A DNA stretch of 64,000 nt from Ottelia alismoides (lineage: Eukaryota; Streptophyta; Magnoliopsida; Alismatales; Hydrocharitaceae): assembly GCA_037367405.1 (NCBI GenBank), contig JAZKJV010005753.1, positions 868,001 through 932,000 of the forward strand, in the 5' to 3' direction. Shown piece after piece: positions 19,547 through 32,934 of this stretch; position 1 is the first letter of the stretch; each line of letters opens with the position of its first letter. A program made the position numbers and the translations under genes. The notes below the pieces were generated by a model. The model was not told the DNA's origin. It did not search any database and saw only the letters and a list, made by a program, of their open reading frames with translations.

Positions 19547-22254
19547 TTTGTTGAATGTGATTTTTCACAGGTTTAAAATATATCTCACACAAGGCGGAGA
19601 CGCAGTCGCTGTGGCGACCCGCAAGAAACCCCAATTCAAACAATAATTAACCCACAACAATGATAAAACAATGAAAAGCAATATGTGGAGTTAAAATTTA
19701 TTATAACTCTACAAAAGATGTGTATAATGCAATTAGTGTAGAGTGTCGAACACATGAAGCAAGCAGGTAGATTGGGGTAATCACGCTCAAAAATGATGTG
19801 ATGAAGTTGTCTATATGTGCTATTTTTTGTGGGGTTTTATTTTTATATTTTTTATTTAATTTTTGAATTAATATTTTTATATTTTAATTTTCTGATTTTG
19901 TATTTTCTTTTTATATTTAATTTTTCTATATTATTTCTTTTAAAAGTTATATAAAGCTATATAGGATATATATACAAGAGAGATGAGAGATAGATAAAAG
20001 TACGTGAAAATATTCAAAATTTAGGAAAAAAATTTTTTGTGCTTTTTATATTTTTCTAATGTTTTTGTGACTTTTCTATTTTTTGGTATTTTTTAAAGTC
20101 AAAAATACTGAAAACAGTGAATAAAATAAAAAGCTGAAATTAAAACAGAGATGAAAAATATCAAATGGTAACAAAAATTCTCTAAATTAGTTTTAAAATA
20201 AATATAATAAAATATAGAAAATTCAGAAATAAAAAACATAATTTTTAGATTTTTTTATGGATTTTATAAATTTTTATAAAGAATTTTAGAGTTTTTCTAT
20301 TTTTTATTTTTCTTTTATATTTTTAGTGGTTTTTTGTTTGAAGGTTAAATACACACAGATACACAATATATATTTTTGGGAATTTTTCAAAAAGGTTTTC
20401 TAATTTTTATGTATTTTTAATGCAAACAGGGTTGAAAGTACATATTTTTTATTTTTTATAAATATTAAAATGATGTAAAAATGTGAAAAAAAACATGGCA
20501 TTATAGATCAATGTCACAGGAACTTATGTTATTTCTTTGGGATTTTTTAGGATTTTATAGATGCATGAAACAAATACAAACAACAAAGACGAAATTCAAC
20601 ATTAGTAGGGGTATTGTAGTAAATAATTAAAGTTCGAGGGTCAATGTGTAATTTTCCCACAATAATTATAAATAAACAAAAATACTTTCTGGTCTAAAGA
20701 TTAAATCAAAAACCCACGTGGAATTTTCTGCAAAAACGCCAAGGCCACGTGCGTTGACACATGCGCCTAGAAGGGACTAATTAGTAATTATAAAAATCCT
20801 GGGGTCTTGATAGAAAAATAACTAGAAATAATATAACTGTAATAAATATTTTCTATACTTTTTCGAAATACATAAAATCCTGAGGGCCTGGCCGCAAAAT
20901 CACCACCTCACGTGAAGCGTCACGTGAGTTGATGTGGCCAAGGACCAAATGGTAAATATGGGAAGTACAGAGGCTCTGTTATAAATATTACAAAAGTTTA
21001 AAACTGCATATGAAAGATTATAAACTATAAATAAATACACAAAATGGCAAGGGCAAGGGTGCAAAATACCCAGCGCCTGCAGGTCCGATGGTGGATATGA
21101 AGGATATGGTTAGATCCTCAAGCGCATCACGGAAGCGTGTGCGTCGTATCGAATACGACAAGGAGCGACTAGTCGGACTAGTTGCTCGATGCAGCGGAAT
21201 TTAAAATTTTTCATGTGACGAAACCACATGATCCAAGAACACTTCTCGGATCGTTTCGTCTAAACCACAAACAAGTATTAGGGTTACCTCTTGAAGCGTT
21301 GTTGCGATCGAGTCTCTAAACGAAGAAACCTCCTATTTCAAGTCCGATCCGACGGAGGAGACGCTTGCGAGCGCGGGGATGAATCGCGTGCTTCTCGCAA
21401 TCCATGTTGATGATCCAAGCAGCGGATCTCCTGATCTCGACACACGAGATCCGTCATCTTCTTCACGAGCGAGGCGCGTCGAAGGAGACGGAGATCCACG
21501 ATCAGACGATCGGGCAGCATAACGACGATGCTGCGGCGATGGAGAACCTCTCCATAGCATCCATGGTGGACGGCCATGAGAGGGAGAGAAAGAGAAAGAA
21601 AGAGAGAGAGACTTGTTGTCTCACTTATGTGTAAAGAAGAGCAATGGGGTGCCTCTCCTTTTATAGGGTTTTGGGATCCATGGATCTCAATCCATGTGTC
21701 AACACAAATCCAATGGTCTACATTAATTTGTGTTTCTTTCAATGGTCATGATTTGTTGCTAAAAAAACAACAACAATTAATTTAATAAAAAAAATCAAAT
21801 ATACAATAAATATATTTTGATTTTATATGAAATCAATATCCATTAGAGAAATAGGAAAGGAGGCAAGCCTCCTTCCATAAGGAGGGTGGACGGCCACCAC
21901 ATTCCTTATGGAATTGTGGCTGTCCCCTCTCCTCATTAGGAAGGGAGCTTCCTTTTTCCTATTACATGAGATTACATTATCTCATGATTCTCTCCAATAT
22001 TTGCAACAACTTTTGTTGCAAATTATTTCACAAAAATAAATCCAATTTATTTTGTGAACATTTCAATCATGCCATTGGAAATTTGCGAATCACATTCACA
22101 AGCCAAAACAAAATGTAAATTACATTTTCAATTCAATGTCCAATGTGAATCCAATTCACAATAACATTTAATTAACAAATGTAAATTACAAATAGCTCTC
22201 TCTCATATATATTATAAATCACATTTATAATATATATGACTAATACGGATATTG

Positions 22255-22470
22255 CTATCCACATTATTCATATCCATGATAATTAAATCACATTTAATCA
22301 TCTTGGATCTCTATTCTCTTGTTCTCAAATAACATGAATCATATTCACATTATTTACATCTTTGATAATCAAATCATATTTAATTATCTAAGACAACTCT
22401 CTATATAATATGAATCAAATTCATATTACTCATGATAATTAAATCACATTTAATTATCCATTTTCTCAAT
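22255..22470. repeat. Degenerate tandem modules in the copia-type LTR
   Basis: A module containing gataattaaatcacatttaa recurs three times with spacing of roughly 80-100 bp. Each copy is locally palindromic. The same modules are seen in reverse at about 26300-26480. Confidence 0.55.
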
Positions 22471-22961
22471 GCTCGGATATATATATCAACAATAGAATTA
22501 TCCATGAACTCCTTCAAGGATAATGCGCTTTCTCCGCAGATACTTGGAGATAAGGACATGGCGATTGTATTGTTCCACGTATAGTGACTTGGATATTGAG
22601 ATCACATCTCAAATCCAGATCTCGGGCCTCCCATAGATGCTTGATTAAATCAAGACCGTAAATCTAATCTTCTCATTGGATCTGAATCACATTCAGATCA
22701 ATGTCAAACATTTGGACTAAGATTAGGTTACTTCTCTACTGAGAGGAGTCACTAAAATCCAGACCCGTTTCATCACTCCCTAGGAATGGATGCGTCATGG
22801 TTATACAATCGTTTATGATCACATCACCCTCAGGTATTCCTAATACCTGTACATCCTGCATACTGAAGACTCAGAATAAACCCGAAGTATTAGACCATCT
22901 TTACACTGTCTACTTCATGGTTTTATCAGTAAGTTTCTCATTCGATCATCGGGAATCGGTA

Positions 22962-23037
22962 TTGATCATATACTTTCCACAAGCATATATCATACCTAGG
23001 TCTTGATCATATACTTTCCAAAAGTATATATCAAACC
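22962..23037. repeat. 41-bp direct repeat in the copia-type solo LTR
   Basis: ttgatcatatactttcca begins at 22962 and again at 23003, each followed by a variant of agcatatatcat. It is about two copies with a few mismatches. Confidence 0.75.
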
Positions 23038-25950
23038 AACAAATTCAGTCAAGCTTCCAAAGCGAGACGACCGTGCGCACGGAATTTGATTCTTCCCAAT
23101 ATCTCATGAGTGAGCTCATGTCTTCCGGTTCAGTAGTGAACCTGTATGATCCCTTTGAGAGATCGTATTACTCATATGTCCTTACATGCACACCAGCGCG
23201 CCGGTGTATAGACCTTGATTAGGTCATCAGCCTATTGGTCTGCCAAATGTACATACTCAGACATATAGTAACACATCTGTCTCCGGTCAGAGGATGCGTG
23301 CCTATATCATGACATCATACGATATAGGACTTTGGTTATCTCAATCTCGTTAAGTCAACTCTTTGACCTAACTAGTTTGACACCTCCGAATCTCTATTCC
23401 TATGCAGAGGACCTGCATCAAGAGGTCGGTCATATATCAGCCTTCAGAGAAAGGATTGCCATCTCCTTCTCAGGCTGGAGATCATCTCTTAATAATCATT
23501 TGATGGTGCTTGATGAGTCCTCAATCTAACTCTTTAAATATTCATCCAAGCACCGGCCTCTATGATTCAATGACTGAATCAACAGCTGTATGATTATCAA
23601 GATGGCCATGGTACATAACCCAATTGTACTAAGGGACCTATTATGCAAATTATGTATTCTTCATTTCAGATTAAGGAGTGAACAACAATAACATTTATTG
23701 CATAATGGCTCGCTGTGGGCTCGCATTTCCAACAAGATATTCTTTCACTTGCCACGTGTCACGATCTGGACGCTAGATACCACTTCGCGAGCTACGGTTG
23801 GGATTAGATCCCAGATCAGGATCAGACGGTTCTGTCTCAGCGAATCCGACGGTGGCTTCTCGATGTAGGATGCCCTGATAATCCAACGACGGAGAAGGCT
23901 GATGGACAAACGGGAAGGAACTCCGCCACAGCGAAGTTCCTCCGGCAAGATCTTCCTCCTCCGTCGATCCTTCATGCTCAAAAATGGTGCCCGACACTCC
24001 TACGGTCCTTCTCTAGCTTCTGGTGGCTCCAAAATGGTCTAGCAGCCACCGGAGCACGTCGAGGAGGCAGAGGAGCAACACGGCCCAGGTACCTCCGATG
24101 CCCTGCAAAATGAACCTCCAACTCCTCCAGGTGTGCATGAACCTGCAAGACAGAGTGAATGAGTTGGGAGAAAAATCCCTCGACCACGTAGTGGGATGAA
24201 ATGGGTTGGGGGATGCCAAAAACTGTCTCGCCGGAGCTTGAGGTGAAAGAGTGGGTATCAATCGAAATGGAGGGATAAAATCAATTCCTACAACTATGGC
24301 GAGTCTAAAAATACAAGAAAAGTAAAGGGAAAACAAACCTCGAAGGTAGAAATGCCTAAGATGGGCACCTCACGGCCAAGTGCCGGTGATGGAGGTGGAG
24401 CCGCTCCTTCGGCCACGCAAGGCGCTCCCAAGTCGGTTGGAGGATGCCCTGTCACAGTCTCCGGTCCAGAGCGCAAGAAGGGAGGCTTTGCTTGGTCAAA
24501 AAAGGGTTCGAAATTGAAAGGAAGAATCAGAAGGAGTTTTGAATAGGTTGACGAGGGGGCGAGAAGAACGAGGTGTGGCGGACGAATCAATGATGCACAG
24601 CCCGAGGAGAGCTCCCAGCGTGCATTATCGATCCAAGGGGAAGAAAAGTCAAGCAGATTTTAACACAAAATGGTGAAAGATCTTGCCTCGAAAAAATCGT
24701 GAAATTAGCTAAAAAAACTCAGTCGGACAGGGGCCAGATCTCGGTCAGAGAGTTGACCGAGGTCAACCAAAGGAATGATCTGGTTGGTCTACGTGGACCA
24801 ATCAGAAAATTCCTGGCAAAAAAGTTTTATTAATTCGATTAAAAATAATAAAAGAATTTATTATTTTTAGGTTATAAAATGAAAAATGTTTATTATTTTA
24901 TAAATTATTTATTATGATTTTTATTTATTTTCTCGAGGTTTAAAATTATATGTTACATTTTAAGGGCTACATATAGGTATGTTCATCTATGTATTTTAAT
25001 ATTTTATTTTAATTTATATTTTTACTTTTATTAATTTATTTTATTATTTTATAATTTTATAACTCAATTTTATACACTTAAAGATATTTTGAATTTTATT
25101 TTTCTAATGTATTTTATATAATTAAATAAATAGAAGTATTATCTACATAGGTATAGGTATAGGTATTTTACCTATGTTTTATACAAGTATTTTAATTTAT
25201 GTTTCAATGATGTTTTTATTCTAGTTTTAATATATAACATAAATTATAAATAATATTTATAAAAGTATAAAATTACAAAAATAATTAATAATAAATGAAA
25301 TAAATATTTTAATCAATATAAGTATACAAGAGGGGTCCAAAACTCAACTTTCAAACCGTAACTCCGAAAAATGTAAAACCACCTTCATTAAATAGTTGAT
25401 TAATAGTTATATACAATTAAAGGTGATTTTGATATTTTCGAGTTTTTATTTGAGAGATACAGGTCTGGGAAGTTGGGATTCTGGAAAATTATTCAGAGTA
25501 TAACTTTTTGTTTGTACAATTATTTTTATATGAAATGAATTTTGTATTTTTCTATATTAAATTATCTACAACTTTCATGTTCAAAGTTTCTTTATTTGAA
25601 GTATAAAATGTAGAACTAAAAATAGGTCCCTAAATGAATAAAGAATGAATTAAATAAAAGGCATTTTTTATTGTATTTTGGCCTTTATCTCCCCCTACTT
25701 TATTCTTTGTCAACTAGCCATTGAGATGCCTAGGTCCGGGGTTTCGTGTCATAAAATATTTACAATATTTTATTCTTTTCCTTTTCTTTTCTTTATTCTA
25801 TAATTTTAACTTTAAAAATCATGTTTTATACAATATTTACACAATGATGTATGGATGCTAAAATACCTAAATTAAGCCTATTTACACGCATTTACTAGGA
25901 TTTTTAAGGCCAAAATGATAGAATAAAGATGATGAAATGGAGAATCATAA

Positions 25951-27195
25951 GTAACCATGATGCTTCCATTCCTAGGGAGCAATGAAACGGGTCTGGATTT
26001 TAGTGACTCCTCTCAATAGAGAAGTGATCTGATCTTGGTCGAAATATTGGACATTGATCTGAATATAATTCAGATGCAATGAGAAGATTAGATTTGCGAT
26101 CTTGATTTAATCAGGCATCTGTGATATGTCCGCAAGGTTTGGATTTGATATGTGATCTCTATATCGAAGTCACTATATGTGGGGCAATACAATTGCCATG
26201 TCCTTATCTCAAAGTATCCACGGAGAAAGCACATTATCCTTGAAAGAGTTCATGGTTAATTTCACTGTTGATATATCTATCCGAGCATTGAGAAAAATAG
26301 ATAATTAAGTATGATTTAATTATCATGAATAATATAAATTTGATTCACATTATAAGGAGAGTTATCTAAGATAATTAAATGTAATTTAATTATCAAAGAT
26401 ATTAGTGATAGGAATGTGATTCATATTATTGGAGGACATGAGAATAGAGAGCCAAGATGATTAAATGTGATTTAATTATCATGTATATGAATAATGTGGA
26501 TAGCACTATCCATATTAATCATATATATTATAAGAGGTTAATGGGGTTTCCCCCTTGGGGCAGCCAACATGGCTGCCCCTGCGCTATTTCCGGCAATTTT
26601 TCATTTATTTTTGAAAAATATCACCATGTATATTCATACTTATATCTCTCCTATATGCCATTCAAATTTCGTCAGAAACAGAGACTCCTACAGCCTCCAT
26701 CCAGACAGTCATTTTTTAACGGTCACATGATTTTTTAAATCGATACTATCTCGATGGAGGCCGTAGGAGTCTCTATTTCTGATGAAATTCGAATGGCATA
26801 TAGGAGGGATATAGAGATGAATATACATGGTGATAATTTTCCAAAAAAATTAAAAAAATCGAAATAGGGGGTGGGGCAGCCCTGGAGGCAGCCCCATTAA
26901 ATCCATATTATAAATGTGATTTATAATATATTAGTGAAAGCCTATTGTGATTTATATTTCTTACTTAATTTTTGATATGAATTGGATTCATATTGGATTA
27001 TTAATTGAAAGTGTAATTTACATTTTATTTTGGAATGTGAATGTGATTCACATTTTTTCAATCGCAAGATTGCAATGTTCACAACATAATTATGAACTAA
27101 TTTTGTGAGATAATTTACAAAAATGTTGTTGTAAATCTTGAAGATATCATGAGATAATGGGATCTCATGAGATAATTGACCCATTCCACCTCAAG
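25951..27195 (+). mobile_element. Truncated copia-type LTR, opposite strand to 21107-23734
   Basis: Sequence from ccattcctagggag onward matches the reverse complement of about 22800 down to 21950. The first about 0.9 kb of the LTR and its end are missing. A 371-bp MITE interrupts it at 26534-26904. It abuts the end of the element O LTR on the left and another O-family LTR on the right. Confidence 0.7.
26534..26904. mobile_element. Mutator-like MITE with long terminal inverted repeats
   Basis: The element is flanked by a perfect 9-bp direct repeat atattataa (26525-26533 and 26905-26913). Its arms, beginning gaggttaatgggg and ending ccccattaaatcc, pair over about 180 bp, so nearly the whole element folds back. 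The uninterrupted copia LTR at about 22200-22230 shows the empty site with a single copy of the 9-mer. A 9-bp duplication with long TIRs is characteristic of MULE-type elements. The 93-codon frame at 26457-26738 crosses it and is fortuitous. Confidence 0.85.
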
Positions 27196-27214
27196 AGAGT
27201 GGACAATGATAACC

Positions 27215-28930
27215 GGGATTTTCCATTGATCTTCCGTTCCATACAGGGCGGGAGCGCAGTCGCTGAGGTGACCGACAAAAGATCCCAATCGATCAACAAT
27301 TAACCAACAATATGAATAAAGTAATGAATAGCAAAAATGTGGAGTTAAAATTTATTATAACTCTACATGCAAATGTATATAGGTGTAAGCATGAGTAGAG
27401 GTCAAACACTGGCAGCACACAGGAGATGGAGGCAACATAGATGCACATAAATTTTTTTTCTTTTTTTTCTTGTTCAATTATTGTTTTGTGGGTTTTTAAT
27501 TTTTATTTTTTAATTTTATTTTTTGGTTTTATAATTATTTATTTTATTTTTATATTTTTCATTTTATTGTTTCTTTTTAATTTAAATATAATATAAATAA
27601 ATATACATATGTATGTATATATATGTACAATATAAGTAATATGTATAAATATGCTATATAGATAAAAATATATAAAATTCAGTAAATATAATGTCTTTAT
27701 GGTTTTTATATTTTCTATTTTTTGTAATTTTTTTGGAATTTTTGCTAATTTCTATGTATTTTTTAAGTAAAACATATCTCAATTATGGGATTAAGAAATA
27801 TTCCGAAATTGATTTGGGTTTTAAAAAAATAAATAATTCCCAAAATTACCAAATTAATTTTAATGTATAAATAATAATATATAGATAATTATAAAATAGA
27901 AAAGTATATTTTTGGAATTTTTATTGAATTTTTATATTTTTTGCTGGATTTTGGAGCTTTTATGATTTTTTATTTTCTTTTCTATTTTACGGTTTTTGGT
28001 TTTCTATACTCAATAAATATCAAATATACCATATATAATTTTTTGTAATTTTTCAAAAAGTTTTTATATTTTTTTGGGATTTTTATAAGTAAACAAGGCA
28101 AAAAGAGGCTTCTTTTCATTTTTAATAAATAGATTACATGCAAAAAATGTCAACTAAAATTATTGGCGTGAACTAGATGACATGAAGCATTTCTCCCTAT
28201 TTTTTCGTATTTTTAGGAGTGTTGTAGATATCTTAATTAATTAGGTGAATACAAGAAAATTACATGTCTTGGTAGGGGCATTTTTGCAAATAACATAAAG
28301 TACAGGGGCTCTGTGCAAAAACACCAAAAGTTTAAAACATTTATTTAATTTTTAATTACTAAATTACAATAACAAATTCTACTAGGGTGCTTCTGCAAGT
28401 TGACCCATCACGTGGGACTACACGTGATGTACACCACGAAGAACCAAAACACAATTACAAAAATTTCAAGGTCCTACCAACAATTTCTACAAAACATATA
28501 ATGTGAATTTCATTTTATTGGAAAAAATACAAATATCCGTAAGGGTTTATATGCAAAATGCCCATCTCACGCGGGACTACATGTGAGATGAGCTGGACTG
28601 ATACAAGAAAGCTCAAGGTCCTTTATGCAAAATTTCCACTTTATTTACAACGCTATACTTTATTTACAAGACTAAAATGTAAATACAAAAAACTTTGGCA
28701 AAAAAGTAAAATTTACCCCAAAATAGGCGCGGGCGAACAACTAGATGATCTTCACTAGTACACGTGTCGTCCATCCGACGGCTAGTACCCCTTCACGTTT
28801 GAGGGCTAAGATTAGATCGTGTGGCACGATCTGACAGTCGCGCTGGAGGGAGAGGTCTGTAGAGGAGGATGAAGGGGGTGGAAAGGGAGGGATTGGCTTT
28901 ATTTTGACTATTATACCCCTCTCAATTACA
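27215..28930 (-). repeat. Truncated O-family LTR
   Basis: It aligns with the first about 1.6 kb of the element O LTR: the block gcgcagtcgctgaggtgac and the following gtggagttaaaatttattataactctac-type stretch match 19600-19710. It carries a CACGTG pair at 28409-28426 with 6-bp spacing. It ends within the GC-rich block near 28930. No PBS precedes it because the copia fragment abuts its edge. Confidence 0.65.
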
Positions 28931-30946
28931 CCATGGTTGAAATTAATCATGGTTTACTCCAATCCATTGACAATCAAACAAATGGAAGGACACAAGTGAT
29001 AACAGTGCAAGAAGTCATTGGCACAATTGATATTCCAAAAAAGAGAAGTATAACTGATATTGCAATATCTAAAGAGGATACAACTGATAAAGTCCACAAA
29101 ACAACATGTGGTTGCTTTTAAATTGAACTCAACACATTTTTTCTTCAAAAAGTAGGATGTGGTATTGTCTCTAATTAAAAAGGCCCAAGTGTGATATCCT
29201 CAAAATCTCAAATCTAGCAAAATTGAGCCATAATGAACCTTGGTTCAAATAGTATAAATTTTACAAAATAATGTTTAACTGATTGACGCTAGAAAAATAT
29301 GCGAGGATTAGGAACTCAAACGCCTCGACATATTTGCAAGATGAGGAATTGGTGGCACTATATATCCCTATGCACACAAATCTAATGAAAATTGTCTAAT
29401 TCGTCTTTGTCGAAGTTATAATTGCTATTAAATAATATGAAGCTATATAATTGCTATGAAATAATATGAAGCTATCTTTTGAGATATAAAGTACTTAATG
29501 CAATGTTATTTTTCTGTTTATGATATTGATATTAATTATTGTAACGGATAGTTTGAGATCATCTATATGTACATGTGATTGTTTTTTTAAGAATTACAGG
29601 ACCAATGCATCTCTCTTCTTCTCAATTTTGAGTAGGTTCTACTTGAAGGACGTATCTACGTTGCTCAATTAGTCGCAAAGTTGGTGTGCTGTCTTTAGAT
29701 CCTACCTTAGACTCTTGAAAAATAATCTTACCATTAATGACTATATTATCGGAATTTCTGAGGGGATACATATAGTTCATTTTTAAAGTCAATGCGTTTT
29801 GCTTGCCTCAACAATTTGATTCATCACAACATACGTATATCGCATCATATATCGCATCATATATGTATAATTTTTCTAACCTTTCCTTTTTTAATCATAT
29901 AGCATGAGAGAAGCAGGAAATTAAAAAATCTAGTCAATCTTGCTTCTAAATCGTGTAATAGAATAATAAAATTTAAAAGCCAATAGAGTAAGTATACTTA
30001 ATCATCACTAACACTATTATTTTCTCCTTTTACTGCCAGAAGTGACCGTTTAAATAAGAGCACAGATTTGAATTCTATTAGAAGAAAATGAACAGATAGC
30101 GTCAAATAAGATATAAAAAGCAGTGACGGACCCAAGAATATTTAGTAGTTAGGGTACATCAATAAAAAAGAAATCGATAAGTAAGATTATAATAAATAAA
30201 AGAAGCTTAATCATGTTTAATCACTACAAATATCCATATGTATAATGATTTATAAAGAGTTTTTTTTACGTATAAAGTATATTGAAAAAAATCCATACAC
30301 GTTATTCTTGTGATTTTTTATTCCAATAGTGTGAATCTATTAAAAAATATGAAAATTTTGAGTTTATGTTGACTAGGTACAAATAGACTATCGAAAATGA
30401 AATTAAAAAACTGTAACCAATTGCTGGACTCCTCGTGTAGCGTCTCCAACATTGTAACCAATACCAACATTCGTTTATTGATATAATATTGAAATATTCA
30501 AGCAATTACTAAGATATACAATATGTAAATTTCCAAGATAAAATATTATCGTTAAATATCATTCCCTATGCACATGAGAAGACGAATGCAAGGAGTTATA
30601 GAAGTCAACACTGGAGCTTTTAAGGCGAGAGTGACGATACCGCTAGGAGGTGGGGGGTGCAGTGTACTAGTGCCTCATTCATGAATGATGATTGTGGGAT
30701 TGGGATATAATATTGGAGTCGGCATGCAAAGAGACGAACAATAGGTCCCCAAGGGAAGGGAGGCATAACGGGCTACCACGAGAACACATTAATCGTTGTC
30801 AAGATCATGTCACAAAGCAAAGGGAATGATGATGGTGGAGATTATATGACGTTGCTGTGTCTGGAGCGCTGGAGAAGATGGGCACAGCAACGCATGCTGA
30901 GAATCGGCCTATCAACCTACCGAGTTCGATTGTGGGTGACTGACAA
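28931..30946. other. Unassigned AT-rich region
   Basis: No LTR, TIR pair or RNA gene is evident. A 62-codon plus-strand frame (28933-29121, MVEINHGLLQ...) has a non-repetitive, protein-like composition but no recognised motif; it may be a gene fragment. A stretch near 30121 (cagtgacggacccaag) resembles edges of some plant transposons, but no partner was found. The GC content rises at 30600-30950. Confidence 0.4.
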
Positions 30947-31529
30947 TGTAACGTCCCGGGCTTAGGTCCCCGGTCCGTTATCGAAACATTACTGACCCTA
31001 ACAACCTCTTGGGATCGGGCCCATGCGGACCCGATTAACCACTCCCAAAATGCTTAAGCCGGGTTCGCATGGGCCCGATCCCAAGAGGTTGTTAGGGCCA
31101 GTAATGTTTCGATAACGGACCGGGGACCTAAGCCCGGGACGTTACAAATGGTATCAGAGCCGAACGCCCTCTGACAGTGGAAAGGGCTACCCGAGAGGTG
31201 GAGCCGCCCCTACAAAGAGGTTGGAGGAAATGGCTGCCCAGAGCGTGCAGCCGCCACTATCACTGGGAATAAGTGATGGGCCATGTCGCAACGAGGACGT
31301 TGCGAATATAAGTGGGGGAGGTTGTAACACCCTAACCCCAAACATAGTACCACATGGATAACTCACAAAGTGTGGGTGTGGTATATAAGTTGTGGGGATT
31401 ACTACTTAACAACTTGGGCTTAAGCATTTTGGGTGGTTGTCAACGGGTCCATTTGGGCCCGAACCCAACAAGTTGTCAGGGCCAGTTTTCCTCAATAACG
31501 GACCGGGGACCTAAGTCCGGGACGTTACA
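30947..31529 (+). mobile_element. Complete TRIM (terminal-repeat retrotransposon in miniature)
   Basis: 5' LTR 30947-31146 and 3' LTR 31323-31529 both start TGTAAC and end GTTACA. The PBS is tggtatcagagc (31149-31160), the usual site for initiator tRNA-Met, and the polypurine tract is agtgggggaggt just before the 3' LTR. A perfect 5-bp target duplication gacaa flanks it (30942-30946 and 31530-31534). It has no coding capacity, so it would depend on another element's proteins. The 3' LTR has a tatataag TATA-like motif near 31382. The LTRs match over their 3' halves only; the 5' half of the 5' LTR is an inverted copy of its own 3' half. Confidence 0.93.
30948..31145. repeat. Large palindrome forming the TRIM 5' LTR
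   Basis: The left arm (gtaacgtcccgggcttagg... from 30948) and right arm (...cctaagcccgggacgttac to 31145) are reverse complements over about 85 bp with very few mismatches, around a short centre near 31030-31060. The 3' LTR is not palindromic. Confidence 0.9.
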
Positions 31530-31534
31530 GACAA

Positions 31535-32934
31535 TGTGTTGCGAGGCATTGAGGAAATCGACACACAAACAACTTGGGAGAGGGGGCACGAATGAGGTTT
31601 TCAATTGCGGTATTTTTGTTTTAGCTTCTACATAGGGGGGACAAGGGGAATTTTCTTTGAGATTAGACTAGACACAATGAAATATACAAAGTCGCTCCTG
31701 ATTCACAACAACAAGCTGGCCCTCTGTAAACGGTGGGTATACACAAACCTATTATTAACAACAGCAACTTGCAATCGCAGTCAATAAAAATGCTTTAATA
31801 ATTGACCTTCAAAGCCTAAAACTGTTAATTGTATATTAATAATGCAGAGTGTGGTTGACTGAGATGTTCTCTATTATTATATTTGGCCAAAACTATGAAT
31901 CATAGTGAGCATATAAGCTGATTTACATATACCGAGGACGCATGATAATCTCGAGGTATGTAAAAAGGTCCCATCGAAAGGTAGTGAATATAATAGCACT
32001 ATTTAACACTATGCAGATATCGAACACCATCAACCATGACCAAAAGTCAAACATAACAAGATAAGACTGTATCATAAATATACGTATCGGAGAAAATTCA
32101 ATCCTAAGGAAATAAAAGAAAGAATACAGACAAATTCTCTTCTTTTTCCCTTTTTTTGAGCTAATATATAGCAGGATCATTGAAACCGTATAGATGCTAT
32201 TTGTTTAATCTCCTTAACAGTATCAAATCTCCTTCGGTATAACTTCGATTTGATCAGATCGAAAACTATTAGCTTCCCAGAAAATCATGCAGAAAATGGG
32301 CAAGAAAAAGATTTTAGCTATTATTGTCATTTTAAAATTTAACAACTATTAGCGAAACTTACTTGTATTGCTAATGTTTCATTTAAGATGAAAAGAGATC
32401 TACTATATTCTGCTTCATTCCTTGCGGCCATGCAATCTAAGTTGCCCTGCAACCATTGGGTAGAAAACATTCTCACTCTATAGTCCATATAAATGGACGG
32501 CCCCCATTGGGAAACCAAAAAATCAAAACCTCAATTGGATGCACAGTGGCCATTTCAAAACTTTCTTATTCCTTTTAATGTGTATCAGAAATCCCATAAA
32601 GGCCTAAAAAATACGTAAGTCCTTACAGCAATAAAATGGGTATAGTGATGCTTCTTTTAAAATCAACCAATTATACCGGCCCTGGTAAAATATACATGGA
32701 TTTTATTCATTGCAAAATCATTTTTTTTATAATTGAAATTAGTGACGAATGTTATCCATTGTTATATCGTTAGCGATGATGCATATGGCATCTTATGCTA
32801 TTTTTCAAAATGTTAGATAATCATTGATATTTTTTAATATGAATTTAGCAACGATTGAATAACATTATGAAAAACAACACTTAATAAGTTTTATTATATA
32901 CATCATTGTTCATTATAAAGCAACGAATGTGAAG
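31535..32934. other. Unassigned AT-rich region
   Basis: I see no frame, RNA gene or complete transposon. The last about 280 bp (32660-32934) has repeated tgacgaatg, gcaacga and cattgt words like the subterminal repeats of CACTA elements, and may be part of an outer CACTA-like element whose other end is at 42807-42928. Confidence 0.35.

Larger units (their letters stand above)
21107..23734 (-). mobile_element. Solo LTR, Ty1/copia type
   Basis: On the minus strand it begins TGTTGGAAATGC and ends ATCTAACCA, typical TG...CA termini of copia-type LTRs. It is flanked by ggata (21102-21106) and agata (23735-23739), a 5-bp target duplication with one mismatch. No PBS or coding region adjoins, so this is a solo LTR left by LTR-LTR recombination. 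It contains short inverted repeats (for example gtcgtatcgaatacgac near 21146). The frames inside look non-coding. A diverged copy is at 25951-27195 in the other orientation. Confidence 0.8.
19549..25948 (-). repeat. 5' LTR of element O, split by a copia-type solo LTR
   Basis: The left part (19549-21106) starts TGTTGAATG next to the PBS. The right part (23740 to about 25948) resumes with GC-rich U5/R-like sequence and runs to an AT-rich end matching the starts of LTRs b and c (52591, 55017) in reverse orientation. Without the insertion the LTR is about 3.8 kb. A CACGTG pair with 6-bp spacing lies at 20909-20926. The right edge is approximate because the terminal TCA is mutated (tcataa). Confidence 0.7.

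Noticed and set aside
22962..23037. CRISPR-like or satellite array
   Set aside because: Only two copies of a 41-bp repeat without uniform spacers, inside a plant LTR.
28933..29121. 62-codon frame as a real gene
   Set aside because: It is too short, an opposite-strand frame overlaps it, and no motif is recognised. It is mentioned only within the unassigned region.
30947..31529. Cassandra-type TRIM carrying a 5S rRNA promoter
   Set aside because: I could not find the 5S internal control region in either LTR. The structure is a TRIM, but not clearly of that family.
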